DNA of 64,000 nt from Hymenobacter terrenus (lineage in GTDB: Bacteria > Bacteroidota > Bacteroidia > Cytophagales > Hymenobacteraceae), in the NCBI RefSeq assembly GCF_000972495.1, contig NZ_LATM01000002.1, positions 1 through 64,000 of the forward strand, given 5' to 3'. Positions 46,451 to 55,229 of this stretch are shown here, in pieces. The first letter of the stretch is position 1. Each line of letters opens with the position of its first letter. The notes beneath the pieces are model-generated. The model was given only the letters and a program-made list of their open reading frames with translations, ran no database searches and was not told the origin of the DNA. The translations under genes were made by a program, and so were the position numbers.

Positions 46451-47086
46451 ATGATTTCTACTCAAGACTACAGCGCCCTACCCGACGCAGCCGCTTTGAA
46501 AAGTCTTTGCAAGGCGTTGGCCGTGCTCGACGCCATTAATTCGCAGGACTGGGAATACCGCTACTATTCCTACAACGCGGAGTGGGCCGAAGGCGAAGAA
46601 GTGCTCACAATGCGCGACGGTGAAGGGGACGAAATGCTGATTTTGTTCCGCCCCGAAGGCTGCGTGATAAATGGTTTCCTCCACGAATATGACCAGCCCG
46701 CCAAAGGGCAGGTAACGCGCGGGCTACCAGCGTATTTTGATGACTTCATGTTTGGGGAGCCTGTCAATTCTATTGGCACCACGTTCTGCCTGTGGTATAC
46801 TGCCGAGCACGGCTGGCAAACCGGCGTGGTGGAAAGTGAGGACGACGGCTCGGAGGAACTACTTTATATTTTTGATGGCCAGCCCGAAACCTACGCGGAG
46901 TGGGCCGATGAGTATTATGGGGAGGATACCGACCGGTCGCCCATCAATGTAGGTGCCGTCGCTCAAATCTACCGGGGCGAGCCACTGACCAAGACTATGG
47001 TTTTAGCCATCGTGGATGAGCTGGAAGACTGGTCGCAGTTGGAGGAAGACTTACAGGCTATCGGTTATTCCTACAATTTCGGCTGA
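46451..47086 (+). CDS. Conserved-looking acidic protein of unknown function
   Basis: 211 residues, strongly acidic and rich in aromatic residues (for example YRYYSYNAEWAEGEEVL and YAEWADEYYGEDTDRSP). It has no signal peptide or membrane segment and I recognise no domain; the fold looks mixed alpha/beta. It stands alone between the ChaN-like gene and a gap of about 335 bases. Codon use is normal for the region, so I take it as a real gene. Confidence 0.6.
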   Translation: MISTQDYSALPDAAALKSLCKALAVLDAINSQDWEYRYYSYNAEWAEGEEVLTMRDGEGDEMLILFRPEGCVINGFLHEYDQPAKGQVTRGLPAYFDDFMFGEPVNSIGTTFCLWYTAEHGWQTGVVESEDDGSEELLYIFDGQPETYAEWADEYYGEDTDRSPINVGAVAQIYRGEPLTKTMVLAIVDELEDWSQLEEDLQAIGYSYNFG

Positions 47087-47421
47087 CTGTCGGCAGTGCT
47101 TGACTAATCAATTGGCTTGGTATTTCAGTCAAGCAGAAGCAACAATGTGGCTGAGTGCCGCGCCCACCAAGTAAGCTGAGAAGTTTTACCGCAATTCCGA
47201 GTAGCAGAACGTGGAATTGTGACTGAATGGGAGACTCGAAAGTTCGAGATAGAAGCAGCTTTATGCAGCTAGAGAAACTCGAAATTTCGGCGTAACTCAT
47301 CCATCATATGTAGTTGTAGCAAGCACTCTACTATGCGGTGAGCTGCCATTCAGAGCTGGCATTGGGCGGCTTGCTAAATTGCAGCCTCAAGCTTACTGAA
47401 CAAACCTCTTACCGCGAATTC
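47087..47421. other. Gap upstream of the cupin gene
   Basis: No gene seen. It contains small inverted words such as CTCGAAAGTTCGAG (about 47233-47246). No TAnnTTTG box was found in a suitable position. An open frame from the cupin gene runs back to 47338, but the family start is at 47422. Confidence 0.4.
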
Positions 47422-47928
47422 ATGCCAGACAATAATTCTCAAAAACAAGCCCTCTTTCAACAAGTGGCCACGCAGCTCAAGGAGCAAGGCTTTACTATTG
47501 CCAAGGAAGACCCGACGCGGCCTTGGGGCGGCTTTTTCGTTATCGATGAAGACCAGGCCCAGCAATTTGCCGACACCTACTTCAATGGCCTGCCAGTGGA
47601 CCAGTTGCGGATTTCCGGTAAGCTGAGCCCTAAGGTGTTGCTTGTAGCGCCGCATCAGCGGCTGTCGTGGCAGTACCACCACCGCCGCGCCGAAATCTGG
47701 CAAGTAGTGCAAGGCCCCGTGGGTGTAGCCACCAGCGACACCGATGAGCAGGGCGAGGTAAAAAGCTACCAGGTTGGCGAGCGTATCGTGCTCAAGCAGG
47801 GCGAACGGCACCGCTTAGTGGGCCTGAAAGACTGGGGCGTGCTAGCCGAAATCTGGCAGCACACCGATGCCAACCAGCCTTCGGATGAGGACGACATTGT
47901 GCGTGTGCAGGATGATTTCGGGCGCTAA
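47422..47928 (+). CDS. Cupin phosphomannose isomerase, type II
   Basis: 168 residues resembling the C-terminal isomerase domain of ManC/AlgA-type enzymes standing alone: RPWGGFFVIDEDQAQQFAD, LSWQYHHRRAEIWQVVQGP (metal-binding HHRRAE), GERIVLKQGERHRLVGL and EDDIVRVQDDFGR. It should interconvert fructose-6-P and mannose-6-P, supplying GDP-mannose for gmd and fcl. ATG 47422 gives the family length. A strong terminator follows. Confidence 0.85.
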   Translation: MPDNNSQKQALFQQVATQLKEQGFTIAKEDPTRPWGGFFVIDEDQAQQFADTYFNGLPVDQLRISGKLSPKVLLVAPHQRLSWQYHHRRAEIWQVVQGPVGVATSDTDEQGEVKSYQVGERIVLKQGERHRLVGLKDWGVLAEIWQHTDANQPSDEDDIVRVQDDFGR

Positions 47929-47975
47929 TCTCTTGATTGGTCTCTAAAAAGGCCCCGGTTTTATATAGATAGTGA

Positions 47976-48011
47976 AAAAGAAAAGCCTGCTCAAAAGCAG
48001 GCTTTTCTTTT
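47976..48011 (+). terminator. Rho-independent terminator (likely bidirectional)
   Basis: A perfect 15-bp stem, AAAAGAAAAGCCTGC against 47997-48011, with loop TCAAAA. The A and T runs on both sides suit both the cupin gene (+) and the small gene ending at 48067 (-). Confidence 0.88.
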
Positions 48012-48066
48012 ACTTAAATAGCTTCAGAATCAGGGGGCGAAGCTCTAACGGAGCTTCGCCAGCAAA

Positions 48067-48255
48067 TCAGTTGCCGGTGTCCTCTGGCTTCACCTTTTTC
48101 AATGCTTCGGCTAGTTCCTGCTGCAGTTGGGCGCCAGAATCGGCGGGTGTTTGCTCGCTGATATTGTACTGCTTTTGCAGGCGCTTCCACTCTTCAATTT
48201 CAATGAATACACCGGTGATATTGCCTTTGGCGTCGGAGAGATATTTGATGTCCAT
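48067..48255 (-). CDS. Small protein with antitoxin-like N terminus
   Basis: 62 residues from ATG 48255. The start, IKYLSDAKGNITGVFIEIEE, resembles the beta-strand opening of Phd/YefM-type antitoxins and of small Bacteroidota proteins with the same pattern, followed by a charged helical tail. No toxin gene adjoins it, so an antitoxin role is unsupported. It follows the penicillin acylase gene by 29 bases on the same strand and may be its operon partner. Confidence 0.55.
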   Translation of the reverse strand: MDIKYLSDAKGNITGVFIEIEEWKRLQKQYNISEQTPADSGAQLQQELAEALKKVKPEDTGN

Positions 48256-48284
48256 GTGGGAGAAGAAGGGGTGAGGTGGGATGA

Positions 48285-50486
48285 TTATTCGCCCGGATGG
48301 TACGTCTTTTCGGCGTGCGCCTTTACATCCTCGGGGTAAAAACGGACCTCCTTGAAGCGGCCATTGCAAAATAAATCAGCTTGATCGGTGAAGTGCGGGG
48401 TGCCGGGCTGGCTACTCTGGCCGCCAGTGACCACGGAGCGGGCCGTGATGCGCGGCCCAAACTCTACCACGGCCACAAAACTGTTGCCCACGCTGCCGTA
48501 GCGCTTTTTGGTGCCTGGGTAGTTTCGGGCTCCAAAGGCCGCCAACGAACCCCAGGACGAAGACGTGAAGGCCACCGGCAGGCTGGGTTGCTGGTCGTCG
48601 TAGGCTTCCTCTATTTTGCCGGTCAGGCGCTGGTAGCGATTTATTTCGCCCCAGGGCATTTTCCAAGTGCCAAAGTCACGGGTGAGGTCGTCGAGAGCTT
48701 CGGTAAGGGTGATTATGCGTTCCTGAGTAGTTGCTTGCTTGATAGCATACTGGGTGAAGCTGATGTAGTCGAGCTGCGGCTGGGCCGATGGAATACGGGC
48801 CCGGGCTTTGGCCAGCAGGCGCTCGGCCCAGTATATGGCCACGGTTTGGGCCACGGAGGTTTTGCTGTAGCCGCGGTTCCAAGTGCGGAGCAGCTCAATG
48901 GCCTCGGTCATAGCGGGCGTCTGCGGGTTGGTCTTTTTCGCGGAATAGGTGCTGTAGGCGCTCAGCAGTGCCGGAATCAACTCATCGAATGCGGTGAGGT
49001 GCGGGTCATTAGCGGCCGCAATCAGGGTATCGAGCGTGAATATGGATTTGCTGTTCAGCACGCGCACAGCGTTGAGGCCCCGGTAGTTTTCGGCATCAGG
49101 CGCCATGTATTTGGGGTATTTGGCGGGCTCCGGGCTGCTGGCGCCCGCCGCGGTGAACGGCGTGGAATTGCAGTTCTGAATGAAGCCGCTGGCGGGGTTG
49201 TACACCTGCACCAGCTCACTCACTGGATGGAAGCCCTGCCATTCGGTGGCTGGGTCGCTGCCGTCCACGGGCTGGCTCCAGTCAAATTTGGCGTCACGCT
49301 TCGGCATGAAATTGCCATGCCAGTAGGCGATACTGCCCTTGGTATCGGCAAAAACCGTGTTATTACTGGCATTGCCGTTCAGCTTCATCACCTCCTGAAA
49401 GCTGGCGTAGTCGGCCGCCTTGGTGCGGAGGTAAGACTGCTGCAGCGCGTGAAGCGGGTCGTTCATCATGCGCACGGCCACCCACTGCCGGTCCGCCTTC
49501 TGCCCCACGATGGGGCCGTGATGCGTACGGTAAATCGTGAATTCCTTGCGCAGAATCTTATTGTTGACTTTGTAAGGCAGCAGCACTTTTTGCTTCTGTA
49601 CAGGCCGCAGCTTCGAGCCGTACTTGTAGTAAAAGTTGCTGCCTTTCTGCTCAATGGTTTCGAGGTACTCGTCCATCGAGTCGGCATTACTGGAAGTGTG
49701 CATCCAGCCGCAATTCTCATTAAAGCCTTGGTATACAAAAAACTGACCCCAGGTGACGGCGCCGTAGGCATTCAGCCCCTGCTGGCTCACCATCTGCACT
49801 TCGGAACGGAAATAGAACGAGGTGTGCGGGTTGATGAGCAGTAGGGCGTGGCCGCTGCTGCTTTTGGCGGGCGCAATGGCAAAGCCGTTGGAGCCAACGG
49901 GTTCGCGGTCTTTCTTCTCGATGTCCGTGTCTATCCACGAGCTGGACTTCTTCTGACTGTAAAACGCCTTCAGCCGCTCTATCGAAACCCCGTTGATATT
50001 GCCGCCAATACTGCCTTCGCTGAACATCAGCGGCATCCAGGGTCGGAAGCGGCGCAGCAGTCGGGGCTTCACCGTGGGGTGGGTGGCGAGGTAGTAGTTG
50101 GTGCCATCAGCGAAGGCGTTAAGCAGCTTCTTGAGGTCGGGCGGGCTCTTTTTGTAGATGCTCAGCGCCTGCGTGCTATCCATAAAGAGGCGGGCCCGCA
50201 GGTCGTGGTAGAGGGCGGTTTCGCCCTGTACTTCGGCCAGGCGGCCGATGGCGTCGAGGTAGTTCATTTCGACGCGGTCGAAATCATCCTCGCACTGCGT
50301 GTAGAGCAGGCCGAATACCGCGTCGGCATCGGTCTTGCCATAGATGTGCGGCACGCCCCAGGTATCTCGCACGATGGTAACTTGTTTGGCCTGCTGCTGC
50401 CAGCGGCTCAACTCCGCGGAGCTGAATTTTTGCGCCTGGGCCGTGACGGCCATCAGCAATACAAGTAGTAAAAATAATGGGCGCAT
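48285..50486 (-). CDS. Penicillin acylase family (S45) N-terminal nucleophile hydrolase
   Basis: 733 residues with signal peptide (MRPLFLLLVLLMAVTAQA). The precursor would self-cleave before Ser199 in EPVGSNGFAIAPAKS, the new N-terminal nucleophile, leaving an alpha chain of about 180 residues and a long beta chain. Conserved blocks GVPHIYGKTDADAVFGL and NPHTSFYFRSEVQM match S45 members. Likely cleaves acyl amides such as acyl-homoserine lactones or penicillins; the exact substrate cannot be read. Probably periplasmic. Confidence 0.9.
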   Translation of the reverse strand: MRPLFLLLVLLMAVTAQAQKFSSAELSRWQQQAKQVTIVRDTWGVPHIYGKTDADAVFGLLYTQCEDDFDRVEMNYLDAIGRLAEVQGETALYHDLRARLFMDSTQALSIYKKSPPDLKKLLNAFADGTNYYLATHPTVKPRLLRRFRPWMPLMFSEGSIGGNINGVSIERLKAFYSQKKSSSWIDTDIEKKDREPVGSNGFAIAPAKSSSGHALLLINPHTSFYFRSEVQMVSQQGLNAYGAVTWGQFFVYQGFNENCGWMHTSSNADSMDEYLETIEQKGSNFYYKYGSKLRPVQKQKVLLPYKVNNKILRKEFTIYRTHHGPIVGQKADRQWVAVRMMNDPLHALQQSYLRTKAADYASFQEVMKLNGNASNNTVFADTKGSIAYWHGNFMPKRDAKFDWSQPVDGSDPATEWQGFHPVSELVQVYNPASGFIQNCNSTPFTAAGASSPEPAKYPKYMAPDAENYRGLNAVRVLNSKSIFTLDTLIAAANDPHLTAFDELIPALLSAYSTYSAKKTNPQTPAMTEAIELLRTWNRGYSKTSVAQTVAIYWAERLLAKARARIPSAQPQLDYISFTQYAIKQATTQERIITLTEALDDLTRDFGTWKMPWGEINRYQRLTGKIEEAYDDQQPSLPVAFTSSSWGSLAAFGARNYPGTKKRYGSVGNSFVAVVEFGPRITARSVVTGGQSSQPGTPHFTDQADLFCNGRFKEVRFYPEDVKAHAEKTYHPGE

Positions 50487-50527
50487 TGAGCAGAAAATAC
50501 GTGAAACCGACGGCGCGAAAGTAAACG

Positions 50528-50556
50528 AAAAAGCCCCGGCCAGCTGGCCAGGGCTT
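50528..50556 (-). terminator. Terminator of the Fe-S carrier gene
   Basis: A hairpin with arms AAGCCC and GGGCTT around GGCCAGCTGGCC (50531-50556), with one C/A mismatch. Read on the minus strand it ends in TTTTT, and it lies about 60 bases past the gene ending at 50619. Confidence 0.8.
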
Positions 50557-50618
50557 CACTCAATAACAGAATCAGGTCTCAGCAAGCTGTACGTCTGCTT
50601 CGCGAAAACAGCTGATTA

Positions 50619-50966
50619 TTAGGCTGAGAACGAGGAACCGCAGCCGCAGGTGCTCTTGGCCTGGGGGTTGTTGAAAACAAAGCCGCGGGCATTGAGACCA
50701 TCCTGGAAGTCGACTTCCATGCCGAGCACGTACATGGCGTGCTTCTTATCCATGATGAGCTTTAGGCCGTCGAGGTCGTAGGTTTCATCAGCATCCTTGG
50801 CCTTATCGAAGCCGAGCAGGTAGCTCATCCCCGAGCAGCCGCCGCCCTGCACGCCAATCCGCAGGCCGTAATCAGCGGGCACGTTTTTTTCCTGAATAAT
50901 ATTTTTCACCTCAACCAGAGCACGGTCGGTGAGGCTAATGGGAGCGAGGGTGGCAACAGCAGCCAT
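50619..50966 (-). CDS. A-type iron-sulfur cluster carrier (IscA/ErpA)
   Basis: 115 residues. The HesB/IscA core has RIGVQGGGCSGMSYLLGFD and the C-terminal NPQAKSTCGCGSSF, giving the three conserved cysteines (one plus the CxC pair) that hold the cluster. It delivers Fe-S clusters to apoproteins; the [2Fe-2S] enzyme RfbH is one possible client, but that is speculation. Start ATG 50966 chosen because the upstream open frame has no family match. Confidence 0.93.
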   Translation of the reverse strand: MAAVATLAPISLTDRALVEVKNIIQEKNVPADYGLRIGVQGGGCSGMSYLLGFDKAKDADETYDLDGLKLIMDKKHAMYVLGMEVDFQDGLNARGFVFNNPQAKSTCGCGSSFSA

Positions 50967-50997
50967 AACGAAAGATGATTTAAAGACAGGTGGATTA

Positions 50998-51005
50998 CAA
51001 AGATA
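50998..51005 (-). promoter_or_regulatory. Candidate -7 element (TATCTTTG on the minus strand)
   Basis: Read on the minus strand, 51005-50998 is TATCTTTG, an exact TAnnTTTG match 31 bases before the Fe-S carrier start. No TTG is seen 19 bases further upstream. Confidence 0.45.
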
Positions 51006-51223
51006 CGGCCGCAGGCGGAGTAGCCGCATCGTCGCACTGGGAGAGAAACAGCAGTTGGGGGCCGGCGGTTCACGGCGTAAGTTTGCGCCGCTCCCACCAG
51101 GCACCGCCTTGGTAAGTACAGTGCTTATAATTCTTCTCCACCGGCATCGTTGGATTTCTCGCAACCCGCGACGTCGTCAGCTGGTAGTATGATAATTCGC
51201 CAAGCCGCCTGGTATTCTAAATT

Positions 51224-51760
51224 ATGGATTCGACCACCTATTTCTTCGACCTGCTCAAGATTATTCTGCCGGCCCTCATCGTCGCCGGCGCCATTTTCCT
51301 CTTATTCCGCCAGTTTCTGGAAAAGGAGCAGCAGCGCCGCCTCATCGAGCTACGCTTGGAAAGCAATAAGTCCACGCTGCCCCTGCGTTTGCAAGCCTAC
51401 GAACGCATCGTTCTATTTCTGGAGCGCATTTCGCCCAATAATATTCTTGTCCGCCTGAGCAGCGCGGGCTCCACCGCGCCCGAGTTTCACCGCCTGCTCC
51501 AACAGGAAATCCGGGCTGAATATGAGCACAACCTCTCGCAGCAGCTCTACATCTCCGCCGATGCCTGGACGACGGTTAAAGAAGCCAAGGAAAACGTGCT
51601 GACGATGGTCAACCGTGCTTTCCACGGCCTGCCGAACCCCGCCCAGTCGCGCGGCACCGAGCTAGCCAAGCGCATTCTGGAAGGCCTGATGATGGACGGG
51701 GCCGAGCCGACGGCGCAGGCGTTGGCCGTGGTGAAAAATGAGGCCGCCGGACTGTTTTAA
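51224..51760 (+). CDS. Membrane-anchored protein of unknown function (DUF7935-like)
   Basis: 178 residues. One N-terminal membrane helix (LLKIILPALIVAGAIFLLF) is followed by a charged coiled segment (LEKEQQRRLIELRLESNK), then LPLRLQAYERIVLFLERISP and a helical C-terminal half. The layout is common to a Bacteroidota-specific family I recall as DUF7935; no function is known. Starts divergently from the Fe-S carrier gene. The next coding frame begins 34 bases after it. Confidence 0.75.
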   Translation: MDSTTYFFDLLKIILPALIVAGAIFLLFRQFLEKEQQRRLIELRLESNKSTLPLRLQAYERIVLFLERISPNNILVRLSSAGSTAPEFHRLLQQEIRAEYEHNLSQQLYISADAWTTVKEAKENVLTMVNRAFHGLPNPAQSRGTELAKRILEGLMMDGAEPTAQALAVVKNEAAGLF

Positions 51761-51794
51761 CGCTCAGCCGCAAACCGGAAATAACAGGTTAGTT

Positions 51795-52334
51795 ATGGAT
51801 GTTGTGAATAAGAAACGTCTGGCTGTGGATATGGATGAGGTAATTGCCGACGCCATCTCCCGGTTTCAGGAATGGTATGGCCGTGATTTTCAACTAGAGC
51901 TGACCCGGGAAGCTATGCATGGAAAGCGCTTGGTCGACGCGGTAGCGCCGGAGCACCAAGCCGCCCTGCGCGCTTACCCAAGCACAGAAGGTTTTTTTCG
52001 CGACTTGCCCGTCATCAAGGACAGTCAAGAGGTGCTAGCAGAATTGGCGCAGCGCTACGAGCTGTTCATCACCACCGCCGCGATGGAGTTTCCCGGTTCT
52101 TTTCTCGACAAATACAACTGGCTACAGCAGCATTTCCCGTTTATCTCGTGGCGCAACTTCGTGTTTTGCGGCGACAAAAGCATTCTGAACGCCGATTACC
52201 TCATCGACGACAACGCTTACAATTTTGATGGTTTTCGGGGCGAAGGGTTGTTATTCGACGCACCCCACAATGTGCACGAAACCCGCTTCCGCCGGGTACA
52301 CAACTGGCGCGAAGTAGCGGATATCCTACTGTAA
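51795..52334 (+). CDS. 5'(3')-deoxyribonucleotidase-like HAD hydrolase
   Basis: 179 residues of the NT5C type. HAD motif I is LAVDMDEVIAD (nucleophile Asp and acid Asp), motif II TTAAM, motif III Lys in CGDKSIL, motif IV LIDDNAYNF. It should dephosphorylate nucleoside monophosphates. ATG 51795 places the nucleophile near the N terminus as in the family; the open frame upstream overlaps the gene before it and was not used. Confidence 0.88.
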   Translation: MDVVNKKRLAVDMDEVIADAISRFQEWYGRDFQLELTREAMHGKRLVDAVAPEHQAALRAYPSTEGFFRDLPVIKDSQEVLAELAQRYELFITTAAMEFPGSFLDKYNWLQQHFPFISWRNFVFCGDKSILNADYLIDDNAYNFDGFRGEGLLFDAPHNVHETRFRRVHNWREVADILL

Positions 52335-52377
52335 ACTGTATTTGGTGCGAATTGAGGTGGTGCTAACGCTGTGTAGG

Positions 52378-53514
52378 TTATACTGTTACTCTCACCGCAT
52401 CAATTGCCCGCTGGTAACACTCTTCGTACAGTGGTACAATCTTCTCAATGGCAAACTCCTCGGCGCGCGTCCGAGCGGCTGCTTTGAAGCGCGGTAGGTT
52501 CTCGTCTGCCAGCACGTAGAGGGCATTTTTGACCATATCGGGCACGTCGCCGATTTCGCTGATGGTGCCCGTCACGCCGTGCACGTTCAATTCCGGGATG
52601 CCCCCGGCGTTAGTACTTATCACGGGCACCTCGCAGGCCATGGCTTCGAGCGCGGCGAGGCCGAAGCTTTCATTTTCGGAAGGCATCAGGAACAAGTCAC
52701 TCACGCTGAGTACTTCCTCCACAGCTTCGAGCTTGCCCAGGAAGCGCAGGTCGCGGTGCACGTCGAGGTCGCGGGCCAGCTTTTCCATGCGGTTCCGGTC
52801 GGGGCCGTCGCCCACCAGCAGTAGCTTGGCCGGAATCTGCTCCCGGACGCCCACGAAAATGCGCAACACGTCTTCCACGCGCTTCACGGTGCGGAAGTTG
52901 CTGGTGTGCACCAGCAATTTTTCGCCATCGGGGGCAATGGCCGCGCGGAAATGGCTCTTTTGCTGCTTCTTAAAGCGCTGCAAATCGATGAAGTTGGGGA
53001 TGACTGTAATATCCTTCTCTACAGCGAAATACTCGTAGGTTTCGCGCCGCAAATCCGCCGAAACCGACGTCACACCGTCGCTCTGATTGATGCTGAACGT
53101 GACGACTGGCTCAAAGCTGGCGTCCTTGCCCACGAGGGTGATGTCCGTGCCGTGCAAGGTGGTTACCACCGGAATATGGATGCCACGCGTCCGCAGAATC
53201 TGCTTGGCCATGAAGGCAGCCGAGGCGTGCGGGATGGCATAGTGCACGTGCAACACGTCCAGTTTCTCGTTTTGCACGATGTCGACCATCTTGCTGGTCA
53301 GCGCCAGCTCGTAGGGCGGAAATTGGAAAAGCGGGTACGCTGGCACGTAAACCTCGTGGTAGAAGAGATTTTCGTTGAAAAAATCAAGCCGCACCGGCTG
53401 GCTGTAGGTAATGAAGTGCACGCGGTGGCCGCGCTGGGCCAGGGCTTTGCCCAACTCCGTGGCTACTACGCCCGAGCCGCCAAAAGTGGGATAACAGACG
53501 ATACCAATGTTCAT
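52378..53514 (-). CDS. bshA: N-acetyl-alpha-D-glucosaminyl L-malate synthase (bacillithiol)
   Basis: GT4 enzyme joining UDP-GlcNAc to L-malate, the first step to bacillithiol. MNIGIVCYPTFGGSGVVATE and VLHVHYAIPHASAAFMAKQI are the BshA signatures, followed by VVTTLHGTDITLVG and the donor-site motif PSENESFGLAALEAMACEVPVI (split here: E-x7-E). 378 residues. bshB and bshC are not in this window, which is usual for unlinked bsh genes. Confidence 0.94.
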   Translation of the reverse strand: MNIGIVCYPTFGGSGVVATELGKALAQRGHRVHFITYSQPVRLDFFNENLFYHEVYVPAYPLFQFPPYELALTSKMVDIVQNEKLDVLHVHYAIPHASAAFMAKQILRTRGIHIPVVTTLHGTDITLVGKDASFEPVVTFSINQSDGVTSVSADLRRETYEYFAVEKDITVIPNFIDLQRFKKQQKSHFRAAIAPDGEKLLVHTSNFRTVKRVEDVLRIFVGVREQIPAKLLLVGDGPDRNRMEKLARDLDVHRDLRFLGKLEAVEEVLSVSDLFLMPSENESFGLAALEAMACEVPVISTNAGGIPELNVHGVTGTISEIGDVPDMVKNALYVLADENLPRFKAAARTRAEEFAIEKIVPLYEECYQRAIDAVRVTV

Positions 53515-54056
53515 AGAGAAATGCGTTTGCGCTTAGCCAACCGCAAAGCCGTAGGTTTGTTGCAATGACGGATGAGCCGGCCAAATGGTGCACGGCGCGT
53601 AGCTTCAGGCATTCCGGCCGAAGACATCATGCCACTCAGGGTCCGTCATACGTGTGCTGCTCGCATTTAGAGCAGCCACGCCCAAGCCCAGCACAATTGT
53701 CACCTACGCCCAAAGGCGAGTCGTTGATATACTTAACTGGTAAAGCCATTAAAAGGAGCATTTACTCAGACTTCCGAATACCTGCTGGGAAGGCGGCGAT
53801 AGAAAAGCGGCCGCCTAAAACGAAGCCGGTTTTTTGCGTCTGGGTTGGGTCGGTTGTCATCGTCTGAGAGGTAATAGGTCCAATCGGCCACTGCTGATAC
53901 AGGCAGCAGACTATCAGTCAATATGACAGAAGCGGTTGGTCTTGTATGCGTTGCCTACCTGCACGTTGAACTGGCGGCGCTGCCCCGGCGACGCTAGCTA
54001 CTCCTTCGCCTTTCCCGTCGCCGGAGGCAAAATAGGGCGTACCGGCGCCCAAAAAA
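53515..54056. other. Gene-poor stretch upstream of bshA
   Basis: About 540 bases with no gene I can support. Short open frames on both strands lack codon bias and known motifs. The bshA promoter should be here, but I could not pick out a TAnnTTTG box at a convincing distance. It begins the atypical region that runs to about 56 kb. Confidence 0.45.
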
Positions 54057-54082
54057 ACGTTCGGCCCGTGGGGGCCGAACGT
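54050..54082 (-). terminator. Terminator of the HTH two-gene unit
   Basis: An 11-bp stem (54057-54067 against 54072-54082, arms ACGTTCGGCCC and GGGCCGAACGT) with loop GTGG. On the minus strand it is followed by a run of T residues. It lies about 30 bases after the gene ending at 54111. Confidence 0.85.
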
Positions 54083-54110
54083 GTTGGAATAGCGGTGAAC
54101 CGACGCACGG

Positions 54111-54530
54111 CTACAGGGTGGGTTTGCGGGCGGCGATGAGGGGCAGCAGGGCGTCGGCGTCGGCAATGCGGCGCTCGGCCTGGTTGCGTTCGATGAGGCG
54201 GCGGGCGCGGTCATCACCACCCTGGGTAAGGGCCTGCTGGCGCAGGGTGAGCAGGCGTGACTCCTGGTCGTTGATGTCGCGCTCGGCCCGCAGGCGGCGC
54301 TTGACGTCGGCAATGCTGGGAAGCGCGGCCTGGTCGGCGGCGATGCTCGTCGTTAGGTCCGCGATTTCGGTGGCGCGGGCCGGGGCCGGGGCGTAGTTGT
54401 TGAGCGACTGCGTGGCGCTGCTTTGCAGGAAGATGGCCGCCGCCCGGTCGGCAGTCAAGTAGGCGGTCAGGTCGTCACACTCGGCAGGGGTAGCCAGCTC
54501 GGCCACAATTTCTTCGTAGGTAGTAGGCAT
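54111..54530 (-). CDS. Small helical protein, partner of the HTH gene
   Basis: 139 residues, almost entirely alpha-helical and Ala/Leu/Arg-rich (for example TEIADLTTSIAADQAALP and LTLRQQALTQGGDDRARRLI), suggesting a coiled coil. I recognise no family. ATG 54530 (MPTTYEEIVAELATP) is the first good start. It lies 100 bases after the HTH gene on the same strand and before a strong terminator, so the two probably form one transcript. Confidence 0.6.
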   Translation of the reverse strand: MPTTYEEIVAELATPAECDDLTAYLTADRAAAIFLQSSATQSLNNYAPAPARATEIADLTTSIAADQAALPSIADVKRRLRAERDINDQESRLLTLRQQALTQGGDDRARRLIERNQAERRIADADALLPLIAARKPTL

Positions 54531-54630
54531 GCGATAAGAGCGGGGCCAATGGTGAAGCCCCGAGGCTAATGTAGGGCCCGGGCGCCAAACTTCCCAGGGC
54601 GCGTTGCCCCTAGGCGCTTGTAGCCGGCAG

Positions 54631-55212
54631 CTACCCGCTGCCCGCCGTTTCCAGGGCCGCTTCCAGAACCGCGACTTCGGCCAGCAGGCCGGCGTGGCGG
54701 GCATCGCGGAGGACGGCAGCGGCCGCTGCCGGGCCGCTGGGTGCTAGGCGGGCCTCGCTCAGCAGCAGGGCCCATTGCCCGGCCTGTAGCGCCGCGCGGC
54801 CCGGCGGCAGTGGGTAGCGGACGGCGGCGGCGGCCAGACTGGCGGGCACGGCGGCGGCGGCAGCCAGGCGGCGGGCGGCGGCGGCCGGCTGCGCGGCCGC
54901 CCGCTGCCGCCCGGGGGGCACGGGCCGGGCCAGTGCAGCCAGCGCGTGGCGGCAGGCGGCCAGCCGGGTCCGCAACGGGCCGGGGTCGGGGACGGGCGGC
55001 GGGGCGGGCTCAGGAGCTTCGGGCACGAGGGCGGCCAACGCGTCGAGCCGGGCCGCCGCCCCGCCCCGTAGCGGCAGCTGGCCAGCCTCGTCGCGGGCTA
55101 CGGTGGCTTGGTGGCAGCCCAGCAGCCGGGCCAGCGCCTGCTGGCTAAGGCCGAAGTGGGCGCGGACGGTTTCGGTGAGGCCGTGGCGGGGGCGCGGGGC
55201 AAAGGCAGGCAT
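54631..55212 (-). CDS. XRE-like helix-turn-helix DNA-binding protein
   Basis: 193 residues. The N-terminal 60 hold an XRE-type HTH: FGLSQQALARLLGCHQATVA (helices 2-3) then RDEAGQLPLRGGAAARLDAL. The remainder is Ala/Pro/Arg-rich with long poly-Ala runs and no recognised domain. Its DNA is far more GC-rich than the genes around it, roughly three bases in four, which points to foreign origin or unusual constraint. A perfect 37-bp inverted repeat starts 17 bases upstream of its ATG and is the natural candidate for its binding site. Confidence 0.7.
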   Translation of the reverse strand: MPAFAPRPRHGLTETVRAHFGLSQQALARLLGCHQATVARDEAGQLPLRGGAAARLDALAALVPEAPEPAPPPVPDPGPLRTRLAACRHALAALARPVPPGRQRAAAQPAAAARRLAAAAAVPASLAAAAVRYPLPPGRAALQAGQWALLLSEARLAPSGPAAAAAVLRDARHAGLLAEVAVLEAALETAGSG

Positions 55213-55229
55213 GGGGCCAAAAGTAAGGC

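Noticed and set aside
48381..49844. Long open frame of 487 codons on the + strand opposite penicillin acylase
   Set aside because: The minus strand encodes a full S45 enzyme with signal peptide and catalytic Ser. The + frame has no motif and is a by-product of GC-rich codon use.
53565..53867. 100-codon + frame upstream of bshA
   Set aside because: No domain, no codon bias and an overlap with the likely bshA promoter region.
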